From the NCBI GenBank assembly GCA_014773175.1, contig VXCM01001429.1:1-64000 (forward strand): 64,000 nucleotides of DNA, given 5' to 3'. The notes beneath the pieces were generated by a model. That model worked only from the letters and a program-made list of their open reading frames with translations. It was not told the origin of the DNA and did not search any database. Below are positions 25,346 to 37,421 of the stretch, in pieces. A program made the position numbers and the translations under genes. Positions within the stretch are counted from its first letter, which is position 1. Each line of letters starts with the position of its first letter. The stretch comes from Lucifuga dentata. Lineage: Eukaryota > Chordata > Actinopteri > Ophidiiformes > Bythitidae.

Positions 25346-27302
25346 GAAAAATGGAAACAGTGATTGAATAATCCAAAAGCTCTGGAGCTGCAAAGCAGAA
25401 TCATGCATGTCATGTAAAAATTGGTAATTGAAGTTTACTTGGTCATTAACATGACCCCTAAAGCACCAAACAGCAGCAAGATGTACATGTAGTTTGTGTT
25501 AGCTTCCATGTGCATTACCATGAGACATAATATGTATGAAAACGTACCTACATTTTCATACGTTACGTTTTCAAACATAAACCCCTGAGAGTCCATGATG
25601 TGCACCACATTCTGAATGTGCTAAGAAAACTAAGGAGTGTATTTTTCATTTTAAACCTACGGCAATCCTAATTTTAGGCCTAATCCTTGACCCAGCATCT
25701 CACCCTGAAGAAACACACGCACACACTTTTGGCAGCACCATTTGTTGTTTTCAGTATAATAATAACACTCAGAAAGAGTGAAATAGCAAGAAAAGCAGAA
25801 GGGAAAAAGTGAAATCCATGGAAAATTTGCAGAAGGGAATGTGGAGATGAGGGTGAAGGGGTTGGAGGGGTATAGAGGAAACCATTTGAAGAGCAAGGTC
25901 CTGCTATATTGTGTTCTCTCCTCTTGCACTTTCTGATTTTTTGTCAACGCTTCTTTCTCATGAAATTTTCTTACTGCCAGCGCTCAGAAAAAAGAACTCT
26001 GACAAGAAAACCTGAATGTAGATTAGGTTGTATTGAATCTTGGCATGAGTTAATGTAAAGCCCAATTATACTTGATGTTAAATACGCATATGAATACGCA
26101 AGATAGCTGCATCCATGTTTATTTCATGTTTTGGTGGTGCATGCCCTCCAGAATTAATGCTACAAGTTCAAAAGATGCCATATTTACAGAAATCGTGGGT
26201 GCATTAATATCACTTTTTGTCACAACAGCTTTGCAGCCACAGTGACAAGTAGAAAAATGAATGATAGGAGCAGGAAAAGCTGATGAAGCTTGGCGGGATT
26301 CGTTTTGCCTCATGAACCTTCTCTGCTGTAGCCACTGTTTCTCTTTCTCGCCTTTGTAAAATGATAATCTCCTCGACTGCTGCCATCTTTATTTTCACTG
26401 TTGAGCAAAATCGGAAGTACTTTTCAAGGTGTTCTGGTGCAAACCAGAGACGATTTATGTTTTAGCCCTCACATGCCCCCTAGTGGACATAACATTAAAT
26501 CTTCCAGATTGACGAAGAATACACAAACGAGTATGTTAACGACACTGCTCCTACAGCAACTGTGGGCAAAAATATAACCTCTTTAGTGGAGGTAACAGCA
26601 ACCACATCAAGCTGTTTTTCATTTCGAAGATAACTGTGTCACGTACAAACTAGATCTCATTTCATTTTCACATCAGAACAAAAGGTTTGTGTCATAAAAT
26701 GATTATGGATGTTCAAAATCAGGTTATATGGTGACATTTCCTGACTGTTGGCTTTAGGCAGGGAAACATCATCCTCATCATAACTGTCTACACACACACA
26801 CACACACACACACAGAATGTACCCAGTGCCCCGGTTAAGTGATGTGAGTCAAACATGTACCTGACTAAGCAGCCCTACAGCTATTTCTGGACTCACACAC
26901 ACACATACAGGTACAGAGGCATGCAGACACTGGATACACACAGACTGAAAGCTATTTCTGGGCCTGTGGCAAAATAATAAAATAATTTCATAAGGTCACC
27001 GGCCTGGATGTGGTTTCCAAACATGATCTTTTTCTCAATGTTTCTGGATGCCGAAGCTTCTCTGATTTTAATGACAGCAGGAAAAAGGGTACAGAGATGC
27101 AGAAGAAGGAAGATGGACTGATATGTGGAGGAAGAGAAAGAGAGAGACAGAAGGATAGACTCTATGTGAGTGAATGTGTGTGTGTGTGTTCAGATACCAC
27201 AGCCAGGCCTCAAAACTATCATCAGTGCTCTCTCCCCCATCTGCCAAAGTCATCACACACACACTGACACTTTGTCTCTCTTTCTCACTGAGGAGCACAC
27301 AT

Positions 27303-27333
27303 ACGCATGCACGCACGCACGCACGCACGCACA
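27303..27333 (+). repeat. (ACGC)n microsatellite
   Basis: Tandem GCAC tetramers lie next to CA repeats. A similar array is at 45440-45464. Confidence 0.9.
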
Positions 27334-28473
27334 CACGAAAGAGGTGTGAAATAGCCCCCCACTCACAGGGGTAGGATCCTAACACTAATTTTCTAACACC
27401 ATGTCCACACTACGCCAACATCTAAACACTCCTTGTTCGTGTTTACGCCTTCTGTCCACACAAACCTTTTGAGGTCATTACAAAAAGTTCTAAAGTTCTC
27501 CATGCCGTCACCCTCCCCCAACACACACACACACAGTATATGCTTCCCTTTAATACTTCCTGGAATCAGTCACTTTCTCTCTCTCACACACACTCATACA
27601 CACACTTGTTGTTGGCTTGTTAGTCTGCTGAGGTGTCGTTTGTTACAAACTGAATAAACTGAGAATGACTGATAATGATGATGAAAAGAACTGACAGAGA
27701 AAAAAGTGGTGGTGGAGGAAAGCATGATGCCGCTAGCAAGAGATGAAGTAAAGTTATGACATTTCAGCGGTGAAACTGAGAATGCAAACGAATGCAACAA
27801 CTGAGAGATGATAAGCATTTGATTTTGGTGAATATCTATAATATTCACGGAAATTTATAAGAAACTTTTTATTTTGTGGAGTAAATTTAATATAAATTGA
27901 AGCAAATCAATGTCGATTATAAACTTTCAGGGATGAAAATTCATCTATGAGGCAGAAAAAGAAGAAATCCTCCAGGAATTGATTAGTACTGGTAAGCCGT
28001 TGCTGTTCCTGTGTTGGCTAATGTTAGTGATATTTCATACTATCGAGGAATGAAAACAGCAGAATACACTAACAGGCTGATGCTTGTTGCACAGAGATGG
28101 TTGAGCGGTTTTAGCTTCTGACTGAAGCAACATGTGGATGAACCAATCAGACAAGAGCTTTATCTTCTGTGCATCCTCACTCATCTGCCTATCAGCTTTA
28201 ACGTCTGAATATTTCATTTCTGCAAGGTTTCGGTGTCAGAAATGATCAGCCGTCACTTACCAAACTACTGATCATACTGAAACCATGGTGAGTTTTGGCG
28301 CAAGAGTAGATCCACCAATCAGGGGTCAGTTTACTACCTGTCTGAGAGTGTGTTCCCCAGGGAGGATGAGGTGAACATCTGGCTGAGCCTGACGCCAGAA
28401 ATACTCACACAGTCACCACATTTAATTAGAAGCTTCAAAGGCAAGAGAAGAGAAGAGAAGAGAAGCGTTGTAC

Positions 28474-28550
28474 CTTGGTAAAGAGGCATAATGACATTCC
28501 ACCTCTTCATAACGTGGTGCCATCCGATGATCAGTCCCTCTGCTTGGCAT
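28474..28550 (-). CDS. pard3b: pard3b 77-nt coding exon ending in HYASLPR
   Basis: The exon encodes MPSRGTDHRMAPRYEEVE then CHYASLP, 25 codons plus two bases of an arginine codon completed in the next exon. It aligns with the human PARD3B segment VPGRGPDG...RQYASLPR. The acceptor is TCTGTTCCAG| and the donor is CCAAG|GTACAA. It enters in phase 0, matching the exon at 60484, and leaves in phase 2, matching the exon at 15076. The exon is isolated, with 31.9 kb of intron on its 5' side and 13.4 kb on its 3' side. A (GT)n array at 28576-28626 reads as (CA)n on the sense strand and ends about 25 bases before the acceptor. It is not visible as an open frame because the overlapping long frame here is the wrong one. 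Confidence 0.9.
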
Positions 28551-28575
28551 CTGGAACAGAGACAATTGATTATTA

Positions 28576-28577
28576 TT

Positions 28578-28626
<49 letters not shown>
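28576..28626 (+). repeat. (GT)n array next to the 77-nt pard3b exon acceptor
   Basis: About 25 GT units on the plus strand read as (CA)n on the pard3b sense strand. They end about 25 bases upstream of the acceptor at 28551, near where a branch point is expected. CA repeats are known hnRNP L binding sites that can alter splicing of neighbouring exons. Confidence 0.95.
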
Positions 28627-28747
28627 TGAATGATAAAGTTTTGAGGTTTTCAAAGTAAAAAAAAAATGGCCATATTCCTTTTGTTACATTTCTTTTAAAA
28701 ATACCAACAAAGTACAAAGCTGCAAGTGTGAACATATGTTGTGCATG

Positions 28748-28749
<2 letters not shown>

Positions 28750-28801
<52 letters not shown>
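28750..28801 (+). repeat. Second (GT)n array upstream of the 77-nt exon
   Basis: About 26 GT units, reading (CA)n on the pard3b sense strand, lie 200 bases upstream of the exon. Confidence 0.95.
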
Positions 28802-28802
<1 letters not shown>

Positions 28803-28934
28803 ATTAGGATTGGCAAATTATTATTAGGGATTCAGAGTAAGAGTTAGGTCTTGTTGGGGGTGGATGGTTGTCTTCTCTCTCTTCTGGGATTAAGTTACTT
28901 CAAACAGGATGGAGTTTTCTTACACACACAAGCA

Positions 28935-28938
28935 AACA

Positions 28939-28978
<40 letters not shown>

Positions 28979-28980
28979 NA
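28935..28980 (+). repeat. (CA)n(GA)n compound microsatellite with a single N
   Basis: CA units pass into GA units and end at an N at 28979. A CT array follows at 29014-29038. Confidence 0.9.
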
Positions 28981-29599
28981 AAAAGAAGCTATGTCAGACT
29001 GCCATACAATGGCTTCTCTCTCTCTCTCTCTCTCTCTATTAAATACACACATACAGTAATAAACCAGTAATATCCAGGGTTTGACACCTGCTGCATCTCT
29101 GACTATACTCCATCATATTTAGTCACACCTTTTCCTGTGTAAAATTGTTCTATGAATCCTCCTTGCAAATTAAATGACATATTTCTCATCACATTGGTAC
29201 ATCTTCTGTGCAGAACTGTTTCTTGCGGCACATTGCCGTATTTCAGAATGAGCATTTATGTCACCTGCACATCGTGGAAATACACGTACTGTAACAGCAG
29301 GGTGCACGCTGTTATGAGTGCTCCTACATAGTGGCAGAAAGGGTAGATATCATTAAATCCATTATGTGCAAAACCATAAAATCCAAAAGGCCATAATGGG
29401 AAGAGAGAGAGCAGAATGAGTGTGAAAGCAGGTTCTCCTTTCTTTGACTTGGGCTGTTATTTTCTATGTAAAAATGGCAGAGAATTATATCATAGTCCAC
29501 ACATTTTCCTTCTCTCTATGTCTCTGTTCTCTCTGCACATAACAGGAATGATGCCAGGAGGCTTATAAAATAGATTTGGTGATCCTGCTTTCTTTATAG

Positions 29600-30080
29600 T
29601 TATACTATCTCAGGGAGAAAGACAGCAGAATACATGGAAGGAATAGATAGAAGCAGGGAAAGAATGAAAAGCAGAAAAGAAAGAGCAAATGAGAAGTAAA
29701 GGATGTAAAGAGAGTGGAGCTATAGAGAGGAAGAGGGATATTAGGAAACCATTGAGAAGGAGCAGGGAAAAAGAAGGGATGAGAGGTGAATTATAAAACA
29801 AGAGAGTGAATGGGGTGAAGAGGAGGAGGAGGAGGAGGAACAGAGGGGGGAGGTGAAAGGGACATTAATGACACAATTTAAAAGAAACGTTAGAGAGGGA
29901 GTGAGAGATAATGTGAGGGGTGAGAGAGATGAGAGGTCAATGGCTGCAACATCTGATGGTGGCTGAAAAGATAGGAGTGAGGGAACGGCAGGGGAATGAA
30001 TGAAGGAGTGAGGAGAAAACGAATGAAAGGGAGAGGCCGGTGTGAAAGAGATGGAGAATGGAAAAAAGGTGAATAGAGTA
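29600..30080 (+). repeat. Purine-rich tract
   Basis: About 480 bases are strongly biased to A and G, including a GGA run at 29818-29838. No gene is supported. Confidence 0.75.
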
Positions 30081-30961
30081 AATGAAAGATTGTGGTTTTG
30101 ATTAAACTAAAAGACATAGGCGGGGATCTTTACAAAAGCTGCATTCCAAATTCATCCTTCAATTTTAATNAAAAAAAAAAAAAAAAAAAGACAATCCGGT
30201 CTGACTGTTTAATCCCAGATCATTTATGGACAATTTTAACAGGAATAAAATGTAGTAGACAAATATTATGACATTTTGCATGGCTTTCTTTTTTTCTGTA
30301 CTTTTTTCAAGAAAATTTACATGTCTGAGCAAAACTTAACAGGAAGCCAAACAACCTGGATGACTTCCTAGTTTGCTGCTGCTACGTTATTAATAAGATG
30401 TAACTATGTAGTTGCTATGGTGTTCTTAGATGGTTGTCAGGTCTTAAGTAAGTGGATGCAAAGTATTGTTGCATGCGTCTCTTCTTACCTCATATCTTTT
30501 GAGGCATAACTCAAAAAGATTTTTGAAAAGGAAGGAGGAACAGCTCAGTGTTTTAAAACACATTTGGTCCAGTAAAATTCAACCTGTAATGACTCCTTTA
30601 AAGGTTGAATGGTGAGTACATTCATAGAAGCCTGACAAATCTGTATGACTTCTAAAAATTTATTTGGGTATCTTTTTGCAAAGTTCATGAAGGAGGTTAC
30701 GTTCTCAGTGGTGACTGTTTTTTTTTTTTTTTNATTTTGATGTTATTTTGTGCATAGGCAGGGCAAGGATTTTTTTTTTTTTTTTTGAGGCAGATCCAAA
30801 TCTTTTCATTTACTTTATGGACATTAAACTTTATATTAAGATTTAGTTCAAACTAAACAAATGAGACTTTGCTGAAATTTGGTTAAAAGCTTAAATACAC
30901 CTCAGATGACTTTGATAGAAGAATGAATACTGATGATATTGATGAAATTACAACAGTGCTG

Positions 30962-30963
<2 letters not shown>

Positions 30964-31021
<58 letters not shown>

Positions 31022-31022
31022 N

Positions 31023-31081
<59 letters not shown>
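30964..31081 (+). repeat. Duplicated (GT)n(GA)n block around a single N
   Basis: A GT array followed by a GA array occurs twice, on either side of an N at 31022. The pattern fits an unmerged assembly overlap rather than a true tandem duplication. Confidence 0.9.
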
Positions 31082-31083
<2 letters not shown>

Positions 31084-31343
31084 ATGGTTTGTTGCTTGTC
31101 TGTTTAAGTGTGCATGTGTTTGTGTGTTTATGGTTCAGGAGCAGATTAGATAAATGGCTCTTACTGCGTGCTGCCAGGCTGAGTAAACACAAAATGATGT
31201 TTAATGTTACACTTTACATACAAGCTTTTACTAAACATTAGTTATAGAGGAACGTGACATTTCAAAACCAATTCAGCTGCAGCATCTACATCTCTGTTTG
31301 TCCAACTGACAAAGCTGGCTACAATTCCACCTGCTATCAAAGC

Positions 31344-31377
<34 letters not shown>

Positions 31378-31959
31378 TAGTAGATTACAGATTTACAGTA
31401 TAGAATAGGTCAAACACTGTAACAGCTGATAGGACACACACACATACAGACACACACATACATACACATGCCTGCAACACAGAAATAAGAAACGGCTTCT
31501 CTCCCCCACAGTCATAAAAACACAGCTATGCTAGAGCTCACTGTCATTCATAACACACCAACACGCATGATGTCTCTGTTTGGGGCAAAGTTACCGTAAC
31601 ACAGCTGCCAACACACACACACACACATTGAACACTACACACAGACACACACACTCGCTCCCTGTGGCTGTGGCAGTAGTGCGGCGTGCTGGTTGGGGTA
31701 ATGGTCTAGTGAAGACCATGGCATAGTGAGCAAAGGAGAGGCAGGGAGGAGAGTAGGGAAATCAAGCAGAAGAGACTGAAACGGAGGACAGAGGAAGCAC
31801 ACCCACATGCACGCACGCTCGCACGCACACACACACACACACACTTACCCATATACAGTGTATGAGAGGCTCACCTCTCTCCTTTCAACAGACCCTGCAA
31901 TTTAACCATAAAATCCACCATCCCATCACTTTCAGCACTGATACATGTGCACGGACATG

Positions 31960-31995
<36 letters not shown>

Positions 31996-32079
31996 AGTAT
32001 TAATCTGTTTTAAGGGTTTCAAAGGGTTCAGATTGACACTGATGTGAAATGTATGAAGAGTATTTGTAGCTCCGTATTT

Positions 32080-32640
32080 CTCCATCCTCTGTTACTCTAC
32101 CTTTACTCCTCCTCCTCTTCCTTCTCTCCCTCTTCCCATCTCATCTTCTCCCAACCCAACTCTGCTTAACTGAAATAAAGGGTTCCTCCGAGTACCCTTA
32201 ACACTAAACACTCAGATCTCTCTTTTCTCTTCTACATCCCTCATCCTGTTGACCCATGCTCCCCTTCTCCGCTCATCCATCCATCACTTAGCCCTAAATT
32301 TTGAACTCTGTCTCCATTTACTTCTTTTACTTCTGCATCCTTCCCTTATGTCCCTTCCAATTGTTTCGCTATCACCAAATCGATGTTGAATGAACGGATG
32401 GTACAATCTCTACCAATCACTTTCAACCTCCTCACTCCCCCCTTTTTCTCTCCCTCTCTAAAATTGATGGAAAAAGGGAGGTTCCCTTTGTCGCATTCCC
32501 CTCCCTTCCTCTCTCCATATACTTCTTTCACTCTCCATCTGTCTTTCTCTCACTCCCAATGTCCATTTCTCCTTCTATAAATTGATAGAAAGAGTTGTCT
32601 CCCCTTTCTTCCTCTACCCTCAGCCATCTTCCCTTCCTTG
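32080..32640 (+). repeat. Pyrimidine-rich tract
   Basis: About 550 bases are rich in C and T on the plus strand, with many CTTCC and TCTCC units. It ends in an acceptor-like CCTTGCAG at 32643. No gene could be established after it. Confidence 0.7.
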
Positions 32641-34736
32641 CAGGAAGATCAATGAAGAAGGGAAGGCGAGTTCTAATTCATATCAGTCACATTGTTCTGC
32701 TCAGCCAGCACTTTGGACTGACTCAATTAAAACACAGCTCTGAGGAGGCTGTGCTTTCTGTTTGTGTGTGTGTGTGTGAGATTTTATTAGTATTTGAATG
32801 CAGAGTTTATTGCCGTTATATGTGTGCAGAATGATAACAGAGTCTGATAAAAGAAGTTAAAATTGTGATGAGTGTTTTTGGAGCAGGTCCACATGAAAAA
32901 GTTTGTCTCTGACTGCAAATAGAAAATAACAATGAAAACTCATTCAAGAAGTAATGTGCATTTTACAATTAAAAAAAAAAAAGTATCACATTATAAGAGA
33001 GGCAATGTGTAGAAAAGGTATAGACTCCGTCATACCTTCACCAAAGCCTAACAGTCTATTTAAATTTTTTTCAGACTTTTACTGTCTTTACCTTGAAATC
33101 AGACATGTAAAAAGATTTTTCTGCATAGTCATGTACAGTATAGTGGACTGTAGTAAAAGTATTTTGGGAAATACAGGAACACAGGCTGACTTTAAACTTG
33201 TGCTTTCAAAACAAACTTCTATCTCAGGTTGTGATTAAAAAAATAGAATTATGCACATTATGAATGCATATTGTGATTTATCTTACAATTCAACTGTGCA
33301 CATATAAAAGTTGCTAGGTAAAATAGCAACTTCTCATTCCCTGACAGATAAAATGTAACTTTATCTTTTTACACGTACATAAAAAAGGATTTCCCTCAAA
33401 ACTCACTACATTCATCATTTAGTTAGCATAAGGAATAAATTAAAATAATATATACACATTTAAAAAGAATTCACCATTAAATGGCTTTGTTTTTTTATAT
33501 TGTTTCCAGCTCTAACTTTGCCATCTTTTGCAAAAAAAAAAAAAAAAAANAAAAAAAAAAAAAAAACAAGCAACAGGTTTTGAGAAAATCAGGAAAAAAA
33601 GGCTTTTCTATCTATTAGGTGGATTCTGTCATGTTCATACTGAAGGCTGTTCATTGTGATCATTTCACTGCAGGCATCCTCTTTATGTTTTACAGTGACA
33701 GAGAAAGATTTATACACACGCACACACACAATCCACACACAGAGATCCACAGTTTCTCATTCTCACACACCCACATTATACAGGAGTATGTGTCTGTTTG
33801 ATAAATTAATGAAATGCATTAATCAAAAGTGACATTAGTAATAAGTCACATTAGTCTCCGATGAGCGCAAAAAACACTTGCTTGTGTGTGTGTGTGTGTG
33901 TGTGTGTGAAAATTCACTCTTCAGATGGAAATTAAACATTATATACAGAACATCTTTCAACATTTTTTGTCAACAGACGTATACATGCTGTCAGTGTGTG
34001 TGCTTTCCTAATTTTGTCTCCTTCATTTCCTTTCCAAATTCACATCACATTTTCGCTCACACACCCTTCACACTTCTCTGTACACACATTCATCCTGCCT
34101 GCCATTTCTAACTACATGAAATGAGCTGTGATGCCATCCGGTGTCACTCAAGCGGCACAAAACAAGTAGAGAAGGTAAAACAAGCTCATTCATTCTCTCC
34201 TTCCCTCCTCTTCTCTTCATCCATGCATACTTCCAGCTGCTCACCCCTTCTCTCCATCACATCCCCATCTTTATTTATGCTTCCCTCCATAACTCTGCAT
34301 CCACTCATTTAATACTCTACTCCATCCATCCTTCCATCCATTAATCTTTTCAATTCCTTCTTTCTCCAACAGTTCACCCATCCATCCCAAAGGAACTAGT
34401 AATTGCAGCTGCTGGTGAAAAGCCATCCATTTTCTCAGACTAATTACCACAGCCTCTTAACAAAGAGAGAGTAAACAAGCACTCACACAAGCACATGCAT
34501 ATTCACACACACACACACACACACGTTCACCTCTGCACACACAGATATTCAAATGAGGCCTTTCATAGTTCATCATTGTTCTAATGAGTCTGTGTTGACC
34601 ACATAGGAGACAGATGTGTGCCAACGTCAACTCTGTCCTCTTCCTCCCTTCATTCTGACTAATACGCTGAAGCAACACAGACTGCCACAGTTTTACAGGT
34701 AAGATTTATTGCATTTATGGAGACGACAACCCATCG

Positions 34737-34909
34737 TTAAAGGACTGTACCGGCGATTTTGCATGTTTAAGCCTAATATATGTATACTGTACAACCCGCA
34801 TACACGTTACATTACTGACAACCAATTTCCAAAACATAAAACAGTATTCATGTTTTCATGTTATTTTGTAAAATCCCCTAATCTTTCAAAATCAATTATT
34901 CAGGTGATA
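34737..34909 (+). mobile_element. MITE family A, copy 3, left part (interrupted)
   Basis: It starts TTAAAGGACTGTACCGGCGA and follows copy 2 through CCCTAATCTTTCAAAATCAA. It stops matching at GGTGATAT, where an inverted-repeat element begins. Sequence matching the next part of copy 2 resumes at 36614 (ATCCACCTTAAAATTCAATG). The right terminal repeat is not found after that, so the copy is truncated. Confidence 0.65.
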
Positions 34910-36615
34910 TAGGAGGGTTGCAGTAGTACTGCGCAACTGCACTGTGCCGCCATGTTGATGCAAAAGCGTACAGTCTGTCAGACCAACTACCGGCAGAGAC
35001 ACACAAACAAACACACACACACACACACACAGAGTTATGAGATGCTTTCATGAGCAAGTACAATTATAAATGTGATGTTAAATGTTATTTGCGTCATGTA
35101 ATTACTTTGTAGTTACTTTGCTCTGATTGTCTCTTCATCTCCAGTCCCATTTCTGCTAAAAAAGCGACAGTGATTTGTACACTGTTTTGATATTCATATG
35201 GAGGCTAAACGAGATGTTCCAGGTTGTATTACTGCAATTGACATTTTGAAAAGATACTTTTATGGACCATAACGGCTTACTTAATGTTCCTGTTTTATAT
35301 TTTGCTATGATAGTTCACCTAGTCCAGGCTAATGGGATTGGATAACGGCAAATATATTTATTATAGGTGCTTTTTATACACAGTGTGTTTCCCTTCATTT
35401 TTATTTGTTTAAGTTTAGATTTAAGTTTAGATGCCATGATGCAAAAGCTTCCTTTCCAATCCAGTGACTCCCTTTGATCCTCTAGATATTTTACACTTGG
35501 ATGACTGAGATGAACCTACAATAATGATGACTTGCACTTGAACAATGACAAAAGCAGTATATTGTTTTGTATTTCTTTATTTCACAAATCTATCAACTAT
35601 CAACAGATGTCAGGACAAGGAAGGATAGCAGGCTGTTGTAAAATTGAATCTTTTCATCATTGTCCTTTTAGCGTCCTCTGACAAATTAATTTCCATGAGC
35701 CCTTAAGACTGTTTATCTCAGATGTCATTGACCTGATGTAAAAATTCCTTATCAAACAAATCTTGTACAGTCAGATCAGTCTGGCATCCAACTCGTTTCA
35801 GGATCATCTGGAGTGCAGGTCACCTTTAGATCTGAAACAGCAAAGACATGAAAAAAAATGAATCGTAAGACTGTCAGGGATTCAATCTTTGTCCCATTCA
35901 GCTGATATTTTAAGATAACAAAGAACATCATACATACATACACAGAGTACGACACAAAATCAAACATTACCAGCTACTCTCACAAATTTAACTACAGAAA
36001 ACTTATGTGAAGCTCAAAAGGCACCTGTCATACAAAGAGCCTGGTTTGCCTTCAGTGAAAAAAAAAAAATAAAAGCTTTACACAACCATTTATACCATAA
36101 ATTACAAAGATAATACATAATGTACTTACTTTTCATAAAACAAGTCTCCAAAAAAAGCAACAGAATGACCCATAAGTATAGAGTGGATGATCAAATGCAT
36201 TTAGTGTTAGCATCCTAACTAAAGCTAGACAGTGCTAACTGGCTACCGAGGTCGTCACATACAGCTATTGAAACTTGAGAACAAATAACATTATCAACAA
36301 AAAAGAACATGTGGAAACACAAATAATTGTATAATTTTTCTTACCAGTGACAAAGTGTCTCACAGATTCCAGCTGCATCAATCTGCTTCCCCATCAGATC
36401 AGCTCTTGAGATGTTATTTAGCCATCGTCTCAGATGAAGTCTTGGGTAAGACAGCCGACAACGGTGCATCCAACCCATGATGATTTAGCGACCAAATCAG
36501 GCACAATAACACTGAACTGATACAGAAGCTCTGCGTTCTTGAACCAGCATGGCACCTAGGATGCTTCGCTTGGCGTGTAACGTCATGTGTGACGTCGTGT
36601 GCAACCCTCCTATAT
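34907..36615. mobile_element. Putative 1.7 kb DNA element inserted into a MITE
   Basis: The ends are a perfect 16-bp inverted pair, ATATAGGAGGGTTGCA at 34907-34922 and its complement at 36600-36615. They separate two pieces of one family A MITE copy, so this is best read as a later insertion, perhaps with a TA or ATAT target duplication. The minus strand has exon-like pieces: a short open segment about 36478-36344 followed by GTAAGA, and an acceptor TGCTGTTTCAG near 35833. Frames in the second piece contain stops, so any transposase is decayed. The superfamily is not recognised. Confidence 0.45.
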
Positions 36616-36737
36616 CCACCTTAAAATTCAATGTTTTGCCTGCTAACACTTGTGCGTGATTGTAGAAGGTACAGTGAGCAGTCTCCATCAGTGGAGATGG
36701 AGGATGAAGGTTCAGATTAATGAACTGATGCAGATGA

Positions 36738-36816
36738 AGTTGTTGTAGACCAGTCATCCTCAAAGTCCGGAATCTGGACCAGAGTCCGGACTTTGAGGAT
36801 GACTGATCTACAACAA
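36738..36816. repeat. Hairpin: 32-bp inverted arms, 15-base loop
   Basis: The left arm runs from GTTGTTGTAGACCAG through CATCCTCAAAGTCCGG. The right arm is its reverse complement with one mismatch (ACC against ATC). The loop is AATCTGGACCAGAGT. The arm core CAGTCATCCTCAAAGTCCGG resembles hAT terminal repeats of the CAGTGNTCCTCAAA type, so it may be two facing element ends. Confidence 0.85.
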
Positions 36817-37421
36817 CTCCAGATCTGGACTGAACCACAGCTGTCTCTGGACTCTGACCAGATTATACTTTTCATATGTATTATTTTTATTATCTCCGAG
36901 ACATTGCTGCAACGCAACTAGTCAAAATTCTCCACTTTCTCTGCTGCAAGCAGCGCTCTGAAGACTGCTCCACTATCATGTGAGAATGTCTACTGTGCTT
37001 TGGTTTGGTCCAATCACATTCAACATCCCATCATCTCCATGACAACAAAGGGCTGACATGGCATTGGGCTCATTGAGAATTGACAGGTGGGCCGGCTGGT
37101 GGCCTTTGCACTGCACAATATAATATTAATTAAAATGAACTAAAACAAATCAAACACTATTTTTTTCTTTCGTAATTTTCTTGGCGCTGAGATGAAAAAT
37201 GGATTCTAAACAGAGAAAAGGTGGCACAGAGAAACAGCAGACAATTACGGACTTATTCGTCCCCAGCATCATTGGCAGTTTCATTCCGCTCAACAGCTTA
37301 AATTCTTGGTAAAAATTATGATCCAATCCAAACCTGGCTTGACTGACCTTAATAAACAGATCTTTTGTCTCACTGAAAAATTTCTTTGTGGACCTTTAAG
37401 ATTTGTATTTGAGTACCCCTG
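36750..37421 (+). mobile_element. hAT-like transposon remnant
   Basis: The right end reads GTATTTGAGTACCCCTG, whose complement CAGGGGTACTCAAATAC has the form of a hAT terminal repeat. The left side starts at the facing CAGT...CTCAAAGTCCGG arm. The inner block 37087-37191 (TGGCCTTTGCACTGCA, TAATATTAATTAAAA) recurs inverted at 57357-57475, showing a dispersed family. A short open frame starts at 37199. The element is far shorter than an autonomous hAT, so it is an internal deletion. Confidence 0.5.
37199..37312 (+). pseudogene. Short frame at the hAT-like remnant, possible transposase N-terminus
   Basis: This is a 37-codon frame beginning MDSKQRKGGTEKQQTITDLF and stopping at 37310-37312. A short basic, Lys/Gln-rich start followed by ITDLF resembles the beginnings of some hAT transposases, and it sits inside a block flanked by hAT-like ends. 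No BED finger, catalytic or dimerisation region follows, so at best it is a stub. Chance cannot be excluded. Confidence 0.25.

Larger units (their letters stand above)
15077..28473 (-). other. pard3b: pard3b intron, 13.4 kb
   Basis: The interval holds CA and GA microsatellites, a degenerate TGTC tract at 16240-16440, a MITE end at 16757-16807, purine-rich tracts at 20690-21230 and 21520-21850, a hAT-like fragment at 22253-22402, a 96-N gap at 24886-24981 and a possible conserved noncoding block at 25225-25345. No pard3b exon was found inside it. Open frames here are short and mostly translations of simple repeats. Confidence 0.8.

Noticed and set aside
28334..28816. A 160-codon minus-strand frame crossing the 77-nt exon.
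   Set aside because: It translates two CA arrays as Thr-His repeats and reads the pard3b exon in the wrong frame (CQAEGLIIGW).
32641..32760. An acceptor-like CCTTGCAG followed by a plus-strand frame KINEEGKASSNSYQSHC.
   Set aside because: It has no donor, no partner exon and no recognised family. The pyrimidine tract alone explains the acceptor-like look.
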